NCBI GenBank assembly: GCA_021372695.1 | Contig: JAJFTY010000106.1 | Coordinates: 1-40,184, forward strand | Reading direction: 5' to 3' | Source of the DNA: Deltaproteobacteria bacterium | GTDB taxonomy: Bacteria; Desulfobacterota; Syntrophia; Syntrophales; UBA5619 | Length of the DNA stretch: 40,184 nucleotides | Shown: positions 32,350-39,583 of the stretch, piece after piece | Numbering within the stretch: the first letter of the stretch is position 1 | Layout of the letters: every line of letters starts with the position of its first letter | The notes under the pieces: model-generated | What the model saw: the letters and a program-made list of their open reading frames with translations, nothing else | What the model was told of the DNA's origin: nothing | The model's database searches: none | Translations under genes and position numbers: made by a program

Positions 32350-32954
32350 GGCTTTTTCTCCTTTTCAGCTTTGAAGTTGTATGCGGTGTTCCAGCCCCAG
32401 GTGTCCGGCCTGCCGCCGCGTTTGTTGACACGCTGGATGTAGAGGTCGGCGACGACGTTCCCGTCGCCGCCGAGGAGCGCCTTGGTGGCGCACATCTCCG
32501 CGCAGAGGGGAAGTTTGCCCTCTGCGATCCGGTTGCGGCCGTATTTCTTGTACTCTTCGACGGAGTTGTCCGGCAGGGGCCCCCCGGCGCAGAAGGTGCA
32601 TTTGTCCATCTTGCCACGGGCGCCGAATGCCTTCTCCTCGGGATACTGCGGCGCACCGAATGGGCAGGCATAGAAGCAGTAGCCGCAGCCGATGCAGAGA
32701 TCCTTGTCGTGGAGGACGATCCCGTCCGGCGTCGTGTAGAAGCAGTCGACAGGACAGACGGCGGCGCAGGGCGCGTCGGTGCAGTGCATGCAGGCCACGG
32801 ACACCGACTTTTCGCCCGCCTCCCCGTCCTTCAGGGTGACGACGTGGCGGCGGTTGATCCCCCAGGGGACGTCATGCGCGTTGTTGCAGGCCGTGACGCA
32901 GGCGTTGCACTCGATGCAGCGTTCGGCGTCGCAGAGAAATTTCATCCTGGCCAT
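32346..32954 (-). CDS. fdhB: Formate dehydrogenase iron-sulfur (beta) subunit
   Basis: A 202-residue ferredoxin-type subunit with ligands for four [4Fe-4S] clusters: CIECNACVTAC, CMHCTDAPCAAVCPVDC, CIGCGYCFYACPFG and CTFC with CAEMC. It resembles the FDH3-type beta subunit and relays electrons from FdhA to cytochrome b. It starts 16 bp after fdhA. It has no signal peptide and presumably is exported together with FdhA by the TAT route. Confidence 0.95.
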   Translation of the reverse strand: MARMKFLCDAERCIECNACVTACNNAHDVPWGINRRHVVTLKDGEAGEKSVSVACMHCTDAPCAAVCPVDCFYTTPDGIVLHDKDLCIGCGYCFYACPFGAPQYPEEKAFGARGKMDKCTFCAGGPLPDNSVEEYKKYGRNRIAEGKLPLCAEMCATKALLGGDGNVVADLYIQRVNKRGGRPDTWGWNTAYNFKAEKEKKP

Positions 32955-32970
32955 GATAGAGCCTCCTTTT

Positions 32971-35859
32971 TCAAGCCGGTGTGATCCGGCAGAGTGTTGC
33001 CTTGGTTTCCTGCATCTGGGTCACGGAGTCGTATCCATAGGTGGTGGCGGTGTTGCACGCCTCGCCCCTGACGTACGGCGCCGTTCCTTCCGGATACTTG
33101 TCGTACAGGTCCTTGCCTTCGAACCAGCCGCCGAAATGAAACGGTGTCCAGACCGTGCCCGGGCCAACGCGCGGGGTGATCATGGCCCGCACCTTGATCC
33201 TTCCTCCTTCGGCCCCCTCCAGCCAGATGTACTGCCAATCGCGGATATTCGCATCGGCCGCATCTTTCGGATTGACCTCGGCGAACATCTCCGGCTGCAG
33301 TTTCGCCAGCCAGGCGTTGGAACGCGTCTCCTCGCCGCCTCCTTCGAATTCGACCAGCCGTCCGCTGGTGAAGACGAGCGGATATTTGGTGCTGTGGTTG
33401 ACCGACTGAATCGACTCGTAGCGCGTCGGGAGCCGGTAGAAGGCCTTGCGGTCCGCGTAGGTCGGATATTTCTTCACCAGGTCGAATCGCGGCGTGTAGA
33501 GGGGCTCACGATGGACCGGCATGGGATCCGGCATCTCCCAGGCAAGGCAACGGGCGCGGCCGTTGCCGAAGGGGGCGCAGCCGTGCTTGATGGCCACGCG
33601 CTGGATGCCGCCGGAAAGGTCGGTCTTCCAGTTCTTCCCCTCGGCCTCTTTCTTCTCGGCTTCGGTCAGGTCGTTCCACCAACCGAGCTTCTTGAGGATA
33701 TCCGCGGTGAATTCCGGGTATCCATCCTTGATCTCAGAATCCTTCGAATAGACACCGTCGGCGAGCATGCTCTTCCCTTGGTAGTCGGTGCCCCAGTTGG
33801 CCCGGAAGACGAGCCCCCCTTCGGCGACCGGCCTGCTGGTGTCGTAGAGCAGGGGCGTGCCGGGATGCTTCATCTCGGGGGTGCCCCAGCAGGGCCAGGG
33901 CAGACCGTAGAACTCGCCCTTGCACGGGCCGCCTTCGGCCCGCATCGTGGTCGTGTCGAAGGTCTTGCGGTACTGGGCGTGGAGCTTCAGCCGCTCCGGG
34001 CTCTGGCCGGTGTAACCGATCGTCCAGGCGCCGCGGTTGACCTCCCGGAGGATCTCTTCGACGACCGGCTCGCCGTTTACGACCTTGATGTTCTTGAACA
34101 TCTCCTTCTCGAAGCCGAGCTTCCTGGCCAGCCTGTAGAGAATGGCATGGTCCGGCAGGGACTCGTAGAGCGGATCGATGATCTTTTCGCGCCACTGGAG
34201 GGCGCGGTTCGAGGCGGTGGCCGACCCGGAGGTCTCGTACTGGGTGCACGAGGGCAGCAGGTAGGTGTCGTTCTTCCGGTCGCTCATCACGGCCATGTGG
34301 GTCGGATGGGGATCGGAGATCACCACCAGGTCGAGCTTCTCGAGAGCCTTTTTCATGTGCGTGCCGCGGGTCTGGCTGTTGCAGGCGTGGCCCTGGAAGA
34401 TGACGGCGCGCAGGTTGTCCTTCTGGGAGAGGTTCTGCTTGTCCTCCAGGACCCCGTCGATCCAGCGGGAGACGGGAATGCCGGGGATCTGCATCGTATA
34501 CTCCATCTTGCCGCCGCCGGCGTCGTACTGCTGGCTCATGTCGAAACGGGACTTGATCCACTCGTAGTCGACCCCCCAGACCCTGCACCAGTGCTTCCAG
34601 GCGCCTTCGGCCAGTCCGTAATAGCAGGAGAGGGTGTGGGAGTTGGGGCCGACGTCGGTCGCCCCCTGGACGTTGTCGTGGCCGCGGAAGATGTTCGCGC
34701 CGCCGCCGGATTTGCCGACATTCCCCAGGGCGAGCTGCAGGATGCAGAAGAGCCGCGCGTTCTGGGTGCCCATGTGGTGCTGGGTGAGCCCCATGCACCA
34801 GACGATGGTGCTTGGCCGGTTTTCCGCCATGGTCTGGGCGATCAGGCGCACCTTGTCCCCGGGGATGCCCGTGACGTTTTCCACCACGTCCGGCGGCCAT
34901 TTGGCGGCCTCCTTGCGGACATCGTCCATGTCGAAGACCCGCTTTGCGATGTACTCCTTGTCCTCCCAGCCGTTCTTGAAGATGTGCCAGAGGAGGCCGT
35001 AGAGAAACGGAATATCCGTGCCGGAGCGGAGCCGCGCGTAGATGTCGGCGTGGGCGGCTGTGCGGGTGAAGCGCGGGTCGACGACGATCATCTTCGAGCC
35101 GGACTCCTTTGCCCTGAGCACGTGCTGCATGGCGATCGGGTGGGCCTCGGCGGCGTTGCTGCCGAGGAAAAGCATCGCCTTGGAGTTGTGCATGTCGTTG
35201 AAGGAGTTGGTCATGGCGCCATAGCCAAAGGTGGCCGCCGTGCCGGCGACTGTCGTGGAATGGCAGATCCGCGCCTGGTTGTCGACGTTGTTCGTCCCCC
35301 AGAAGGCGGCGAATTTCCCCTGGAGGTAGGCCCCTTCGTTGCTCGCCTTGGAAGAGCCACAGAAGAAGAGGGCGTCCGGCCCCGACTCCTGGCGGATCTT
35401 CAGGAGCTTGTCGCCGATCTCATTGATGGCCTGGTCCCAGGAAAGGCGTTTCCACGTGCCGTTTTCGAGCTTCATGGGGAATTTCACGCGCCGGTGGCCG
35501 AAACCGTGGTCCCGGGCCGAAGCGCCCTTGGCGCAATGGGCTCCAAGATTGATGGGAGACTCGAAGTCGGGTTCCTGGCCGGTCCAGACGCCGTTCTGGA
35601 TCTCGGCGATGATGCCGCATCCGACGGCACAGTGGGTGCAGATGGTCCTGCGGTATTCGGTCTTTGCATCGGGACGGGGGAAATTCTTCTTCTCCTCCAG
35701 CGTCGCCTCCCGCACGCAGGAGAGCGGGAGGAGCCCCAGCAGCGCGCCGGTTCCCAGGGTCACGGCGCTGCTATTCAGGAATGTCCGGCGGGAGATTCCT
35801 TTTTGCGGAGCCAGTTCGGAGGAGATCCGCCGCAGCCACTTTTTCTTGAATGGTTTCAT
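32971..35859 (-). CDS. fdhA: Formate dehydrogenase catalytic subunit, Cys type
   Basis: A 962-residue molybdenum or tungsten bis-MGD enzyme oxidising formate to CO2. A TAT signal (SRRTFLNSSAVTLGTGALLG, about 23-42) directs it outside the cytoplasmic membrane. The N-terminal [4Fe-4S] ligands are CTHCAVGC plus a later Cys. The active-site residue is a cysteine (ICHSTTVAG, about residue 202; codon TGC), not selenocysteine. Binding segments such as FLGSNAAEAHP and VVDPRFT are typical of the family. GGAGG stands 9-10 nt before the ATG. It is preceded by a 151-bp gap with two strong hairpins. Confidence 0.96.
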   Translation of the reverse strand: MKPFKKKWLRRISSELAPQKGISRRTFLNSSAVTLGTGALLGLLPLSCVREATLEEKKNFPRPDAKTEYRRTICTHCAVGCGIIAEIQNGVWTGQEPDFESPINLGAHCAKGASARDHGFGHRRVKFPMKLENGTWKRLSWDQAINEIGDKLLKIRQESGPDALFFCGSSKASNEGAYLQGKFAAFWGTNNVDNQARICHSTTVAGTAATFGYGAMTNSFNDMHNSKAMLFLGSNAAEAHPIAMQHVLRAKESGSKMIVVDPRFTRTAAHADIYARLRSGTDIPFLYGLLWHIFKNGWEDKEYIAKRVFDMDDVRKEAAKWPPDVVENVTGIPGDKVRLIAQTMAENRPSTIVWCMGLTQHHMGTQNARLFCILQLALGNVGKSGGGANIFRGHDNVQGATDVGPNSHTLSCYYGLAEGAWKHWCRVWGVDYEWIKSRFDMSQQYDAGGGKMEYTMQIPGIPVSRWIDGVLEDKQNLSQKDNLRAVIFQGHACNSQTRGTHMKKALEKLDLVVISDPHPTHMAVMSDRKNDTYLLPSCTQYETSGSATASNRALQWREKIIDPLYESLPDHAILYRLARKLGFEKEMFKNIKVVNGEPVVEEILREVNRGAWTIGYTGQSPERLKLHAQYRKTFDTTTMRAEGGPCKGEFYGLPWPCWGTPEMKHPGTPLLYDTSRPVAEGGLVFRANWGTDYQGKSMLADGVYSKDSEIKDGYPEFTADILKKLGWWNDLTEAEKKEAEGKNWKTDLSGGIQRVAIKHGCAPFGNGRARCLAWEMPDPMPVHREPLYTPRFDLVKKYPTYADRKAFYRLPTRYESIQSVNHSTKYPLVFTSGRLVEFEGGGEETRSNAWLAKLQPEMFAEVNPKDAADANIRDWQYIWLEGAEGGRIKVRAMITPRVGPGTVWTPFHFGGWFEGKDLYDKYPEGTAPYVRGEACNTATTYGYDSVTQMQETKATLCRITPA

Positions 35860-35890
35860 TTCTCTTGGCCTCCAATCGCATTAGATCCAT

Positions 35891-35934
35891 CCGGGATTGC
35901 ATCCCGGGCGGAGCGGCCGCCGGAAGGTGGCGGC
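35891..35934 (-). repeat. Two hairpins between the TAT peptide gene and fdhA
   Basis: CCGGGAT-TGC-ATCCCGG (35891-35907) and GCCGCC-7 nt-GGCGGC (35916-35934), both perfect stems, lie 32-75 bp upstream of the fdhA start. Neither is followed by T-runs. They may set the different amounts of chaperone and enzyme by mRNA processing or stability. Confidence 0.5.
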
Positions 35935-36010
35935 AATGACGACATTGATTCACGCCCGGCTCGAAACGGCTTCGTTCCCGTTGCGGAACTTTTCAAATCG
36001 GCTGCGCCGA

Positions 36011-36208
36011 CTATCTCGCCGTTTCATAATATTTCTTCACGTGTTCGGTCAGCCGGTACCCCTGACTGGCAGGGGACGGTGCCGGAAGTTCTTTCTTTGG
36101 CCCGGCAGCGGCCGGCCGGCCGGAGACGAGCAGGACGCCCAACCAGCCGAAGAGTGCGGCCCGTTTCAGGAACGTCCGCCGGTTGCCCGATAGATCGATG
36201 TTCATCAT
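36011..36208 (-). CDS. Formate dehydrogenase region TAT-target peptide
   Basis: A 65-residue protein made of a TAT signal (NRRTFLKRAALFGWLGVLLVSG) and a short polar tail ending KYYETAR. It matches the small 'formate dehydrogenase region TAT target' family found beside fdhA in many proteobacteria; its role is unproven. It has ATG ATG at the start, with AGGAGG 5 nt upstream, and its start overlaps the stop of the chaperone gene (ATGA). Confidence 0.88.
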   Translation of the reverse strand: MMNIDLSGNRRTFLKRAALFGWLGVLLVSGRPAAAGPKKELPAPSPASQGYRLTEHVKKYYETAR

Positions 36209-36858
36209 GAGATCCTCCTTTTATGGTTTGGGGTATCGGTACCCCGGTTCAGATATTCGCCCTCCGTCACCAGGAAAGAGCTGCCCAGCAGGCCTACCGG
36301 CCTGTAAAACTCAGCGCTTTTCGCCTTCTGCAAATCCTGGAAAAAGGTCGCCATCCAGGGAGCGATATGCCGGCGATAGAACTGCTCCTCTGTTGCCGGG
36401 GAGACTTCCGGCTTCCGCGAGAGGATCGCCATGATTTCGCACAGGATGCCCGCATGATCTTCCGGTTCGTGGCAATCGGTCTGCCGCACGATCCCCATTT
36501 CGATGAGATCCGACCGCAGGGCGGCCAGGGGTGATGACTGGATCCTCTTTTCCAGGTACCATGAGGCGTACGGCACCATCTCGCCGCTCCCCAGGCCGAT
36601 GAAGAGGCTGTTGAACTCCTCTTCGAGTTCGGCAGGGGAGGAGTCCTGCGCCGCTTGCCTGAGTGCGGCGATGGCATCTCCCGTCTTACCCGGAAGGGCC
36701 TCATCGCCCTGAAGGTTCTGCAGCAGTTGCAGGAGCTCTTCCGTGGGGGGCTGCTCCAGAAGCGTTGCCAGCATGGCGTAGATCTCCGCGCGGCTGGCCG
36801 CGTGGGCAGCGAACCATCCCGGCGTGTGCGAGCTCGATTCTTTCAGATCTGGTTCCAT
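36205..36858 (-). CDS. TorD/DmsD-family redox enzyme chaperone
   Basis: A 217-residue all-helical cytoplasmic chaperone that holds a molybdoenzyme and its TAT signal until cofactor insertion. The family pattern is seen in ELEEEFNSLFIGLGSGEMVPYASWYLEKR and in CHEPEDHAGILCEIMA (the EPEDH-type motif), then RRHIAPWMATFFQDL. Its partner is presumably FdhA. The ATG at 36858 follows GGGAG by 8 nt and overlaps the upstream 4Fe-4S gene by 16 bp; the longer upstream frame lies inside that gene. Confidence 0.9.
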   Translation of the reverse strand: MEPDLKESSSHTPGWFAAHAASRAEIYAMLATLLEQPPTEELLQLLQNLQGDEALPGKTGDAIAALRQAAQDSSPAELEEEFNSLFIGLGSGEMVPYASWYLEKRIQSSPLAALRSDLIEMGIVRQTDCHEPEDHAGILCEIMAILSRKPEVSPATEEQFYRRHIAPWMATFFQDLQKAKSAEFYRPVGLLGSSFLVTEGEYLNRGTDTPNHKRRIS

Positions 36859-38843
36859 GAGTTCATCTCCCGGTCGCGGAGCGCATCCTGTGTTCTGCAG
36901 GTTCTGCACATCTGAAGACGGCGCAATTGCCGGTCGGCAAGGTACATCCAGTGGCCTTTGAGCTTGGTCCGGATGCGGTCGACCATGGCCTGCGACGCGA
37001 AGGGGACGCCGCATTCGATGCACCGGAGGGGCTCGGCCTGATTGAGGAGGGCAGGGGTGTCAACCGCTTTGGGATCGCAGAGCATGCGGGGAGTCAGGCG
37101 CAGCGCCTTTTCAGGGCATGCCGCCTCGCAGAGCCCGCATTGGTGGCAGCGCGATTCGATCAGTTCGATCCGGGGCACGTCACCGCCGGCCGAAAGCGCC
37201 CGGGTAGGACAGACGGTCGCACAGGCCATGCAGAGCGTGCAGACAGCCCGATCGATCTGGATCGCACCGAAGGGCGCGCCGGTGGGCAGGGGCAGCTCCG
37301 GATCCTTTCTGCCCGATTGATCGTAGAGACGCTGTGCTGCCTCTCTCACCAGCGTTCGCGTATCCGCTTGGGCGGACGACGTCGCGGAGCGTGCCGGGCC
37401 GTTCTCCTGCGACCCTTCGAAAGACGGCATTTCGGGGGAAGCCGGTTCAGGCTTCGGGCTCGGCGCAGGTAAAACGGTAAATTGGACCCTCTCCCCGGCC
37501 ATGCCGAGCCCCTTCAGGATGGCCCGGCCCATTTGCACCTGCTGCGCGGCTGCCTCTTGGATGGCGGCCGGGTTTTCCGGGCCGCAGGCCACGGTGACCC
37601 GGCCGGCGCCGTGCGCCAAGGCGGTCAGGAGCATCTCCAGACCCACACGGCCGATCTGATCCACGTTGAAAATGAGGAAGGCGTCCCGATCTTTCGCCTC
37701 AACTTCGGGCTGTTCTCGGACCCCGGCCGCTCCTGAGTCGGAGATCACCAGCGTCGGCCCGGAGGAAGCGCCACCGGCTGTCGTTTCGAGTGTGTCCCGC
37801 AGGCGGACCAGCAGGTCGATTGGGCAGGGGTGCATCATTTGAATGGCATCCGCGCGACAGACCAGGGCGCAACTGCCGCAACCCTGACAAAGATAGGGAT
37901 CCACGGAAACGGTCCGCCCGGCTGATCGGATCGCGCCGACGGGGCAGATGTCGAGGCAGCGGCGGCAGTCGCGGGTGCGAGACCGGCCGTGGAGACACCG
38001 GTCTTTCCGAAAAACGGTGAATCGCGGCCGGAGAAAGCGGCCTCTCATTTCCGGGAGCTCATCCATCGCTTCGGAGAGGGCCGCGGGATCCGTCCCGGGC
38101 GCGTAATATCCCATCGGTGTCGGACCTCCGGTGTAAGCCGGCGTGGTCTGGAGGTCGAGGACCAGGTCGAAAACGGTTGCTTCGTCCACGGCGTTTCTGG
38201 GGTCCGGGGCGCGGGGTCCTTCCGTGCGGGCCACGGCGGAAAAGCCACCGAATGCACCGGTAATCGAAAGCGTGCCGGCTTCGATCATCCTGTACGGAGC
38301 AAGGCGGGGAAACGTCCTGGGCCGGGATTCCTCTTTCGTCACCCAGAGCGTACAATCGAGGCCCTGGCCCCGGAGGATTTCGGCGCAGGCCATGCCACGG
38401 TCGGCCTTGGGATCGACAATCAGGGTTCGGCCTCGGGAGATGACCGTCAGCGGCCCGGCGTCGGTCGGGAAGTCCGCCTCGCTCAGGGCCGGGCTCGATT
38501 CCGTCGGAGCCCCGGAAACGGCCCCGGTATCGCTGGCCCTGTTGGCGCTCAGGCGCTCCGCCTGATGCCGCATGTCCGCCGTGACGATGCCGCCGAGCGG
38601 TTCGAAGGTTCGATAGTTTCCCGAATAGTCGCTCAGATTGTCCGTCCGGTTGAACTCTCCGGAATGGAAGTCGATGGTTTCGCCGGACGGGCCGTTTATG
38701 CGAGATCCATCCGCCGGATCTCTCCCGAATTCATCCTGTTCGTTGGACCCCTTGACCCGATTCATCCATTGGCTCCAGCTTCGATCCGCTTCTTGCCCGT
38801 TTTCAACCGACGGAATTGTCGTCCATCGTCCCATCCCATTCAC
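36843..38843 (-). CDS. Multi-cluster 4Fe-4S protein of the formate dehydrogenase cluster
   Basis: A 666-residue cytoplasmic protein. The first 125 residues are polar and poorly conserved in appearance. Fe-S motifs: CRRCLDICPVGAI and CQGCGSCALVCRADAI (about 290-340), CTLCMACATVCPTRAL and CHQCGLCEAACPEKAL (about 545-600), then CIECGVPF and a final CRTC. The segment 380-450 resembles a nucleotide- or disulfide-reductase-type delta domain. Similar proteins precede the chaperone gene in formate dehydrogenase loci, where they may feed electrons or sulfur to enzyme maturation (inference). The start is GTG 38843 or ATG 38834, both with weak ribosome sites. Confidence 0.82.
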   Translation of the reverse strand: MNGMGRWTTIPSVENGQEADRSWSQWMNRVKGSNEQDEFGRDPADGSRINGPSGETIDFHSGEFNRTDNLSDYSGNYRTFEPLGGIVTADMRHQAERLSANRASDTGAVSGAPTESSPALSEADFPTDAGPLTVISRGRTLIVDPKADRGMACAEILRGQGLDCTLWVTKEESRPRTFPRLAPYRMIEAGTLSITGAFGGFSAVARTEGPRAPDPRNAVDEATVFDLVLDLQTTPAYTGGPTPMGYYAPGTDPAALSEAMDELPEMRGRFLRPRFTVFRKDRCLHGRSRTRDCRRCLDICPVGAIRSAGRTVSVDPYLCQGCGSCALVCRADAIQMMHPCPIDLLVRLRDTLETTAGGASSGPTLVISDSGAAGVREQPEVEAKDRDAFLIFNVDQIGRVGLEMLLTALAHGAGRVTVACGPENPAAIQEAAAQQVQMGRAILKGLGMAGERVQFTVLPAPSPKPEPASPEMPSFEGSQENGPARSATSSAQADTRTLVREAAQRLYDQSGRKDPELPLPTGAPFGAIQIDRAVCTLCMACATVCPTRALSAGGDVPRIELIESRCHQCGLCEAACPEKALRLTPRMLCDPKAVDTPALLNQAEPLRCIECGVPFASQAMVDRIRTKLKGHWMYLADRQLRRLQMCRTCRTQDALRDREMNSWNQI

Positions 38844-38897
38844 CCGGAACGGCGGTTCGTGGTCTGCATCTTGATCCGTTGGACGGTCCCGAAAGTC

Positions 38898-38965
38898 ATT
38901 TTATGGCCTGTCGGACTGAAAACAACGTGGGGTTGTGGTATGGGTAATGATAGGTGAAATCTATG
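38898..38965 (-). promoter_or_regulatory. Module promoter of the 4Fe-4S/Fdh/NOR run
   Basis: Operator at 38949-38965 (minus strand CATAGATTTCACCTATC, the least symmetrical copy), 23 bp, TTGTTT (38920-38925), 16 bp, TAAAAT (38898-38903, five of six matches to TATAAT). It lies about 106 bp before the GTG start and could drive nine same-strand genes down to 28406. Confidence 0.6.
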
Positions 38966-39042
38966 GATGCGGCCTGTTGCGTCTTGCCGTGTCAATCGTG
39001 CGTTCCAGGGCCAGGGCGTCCCCGGACGGGACAGGCTTCAAT

Positions 39043-39111
39043 GGTAGTTTATTCATACCAATTGCCCTCCACTTTCTCCTCATTGCGCCAACTGGCGAAA
39101 GACATTAAGTC
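39043..39111 (+). promoter_or_regulatory. Module promoter of the c-type cytochrome
   Basis: Operator GGTAGTTTATTCATACC at 39043-39059, 23 bp, TTGCGC (39083-39088), 17 bp, TAAGTC (39106-39111; TTAAGT if the spacer is 16). It diverges from the promoter at 38898-38965, so the two operators stand 94 bp apart centre to centre. Confidence 0.65.
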
Positions 39112-39192
39112 TTAAAAAGAATAAGGCCAGTCGGATGGGGGGCAGCCCTTCATCTCATGGATGGTTGATTTCGGACAGGGAGGTATAGAGAA

Positions 39193-39522
39193 ATGATGAA
39201 ACGTTACTGGATCGGCGTGGTGATGCTCTCGGCCGGATTGTTCTGCGGTTCCGTGGCTGTAGAAGCTGCGCAGGGCGCTTCGCCGGGGGAAGAGGGTTTC
39301 ACAAAGAACTGCGTAGTCTGTCATCCCAATGGGGGGAATATCATCAACCCTGACGACACGCTCGACAGGAAGGCTCTGGAAAGGGAAGGCATCCGGACCC
39401 CTGCGGATATCATCAAGAAGATGAGAGACCCGGGTCCCGGGATGACGAAATTCGATACGAAAATGATCGCTGACGCGGAAGCCAAAGCTATTGCTGAGTA
39501 TATCCTCAAAACCTTCAAGTAA
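39193..39522 (+). CDS. Small periplasmic c-type cytochrome
   Basis: A 109-residue monoheme cytochrome: signal peptide about 1-25 (MMKRYW, hydrophobic core, ending VEAA), heme-binding CVVCH at about 40-44 and a probable Met ligand in GPGMTKFD. The size and the helix AKAIAEYILKTFK resemble the c553/c6/c555 class of soluble carriers. It is a natural acceptor for the bc complex encoded at 20279-22668. GGGAGG precedes the ATG ATG start. A SCO1-type gene follows 61 bp downstream. Confidence 0.92.
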   Translation: MMKRYWIGVVMLSAGLFCGSVAVEAAQGASPGEEGFTKNCVVCHPNGGNIINPDDTLDRKALEREGIRTPADIIKKMRDPGPGMTKFDTKMIADAEAKAIAEYILKTFK

Positions 39523-39583
39523 AATGTGAAGTTCATAAGGGCTTTGCCCGAGGCGAAAAAGGCGGAGAGGAGCGGTCGAGAAA

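Noticed and set aside
28334..32374. Long plus-strand frames (637 and 701 codons) opposite NO reductase, DUF488 and fdhC
   Set aside because: Highly charged, low-complexity products with no domain; antisense shadows of well-supported membrane protein genes.
35240..35260. Selenocysteine at the FdhA active site
   Set aside because: The codon is TGC in ICHSTT, so the enzyme is the cysteine form and no selenocysteine insertion element is needed.
32779..36210. A 1143-codon open frame on the plus strand across the formate dehydrogenase genes
   Set aside because: It lies opposite fdhA and fdhB, which have full-length homology, ribosome sites and motifs. The antisense product has no recognisable domain; long antisense frames are expected in GC-rich DNA.
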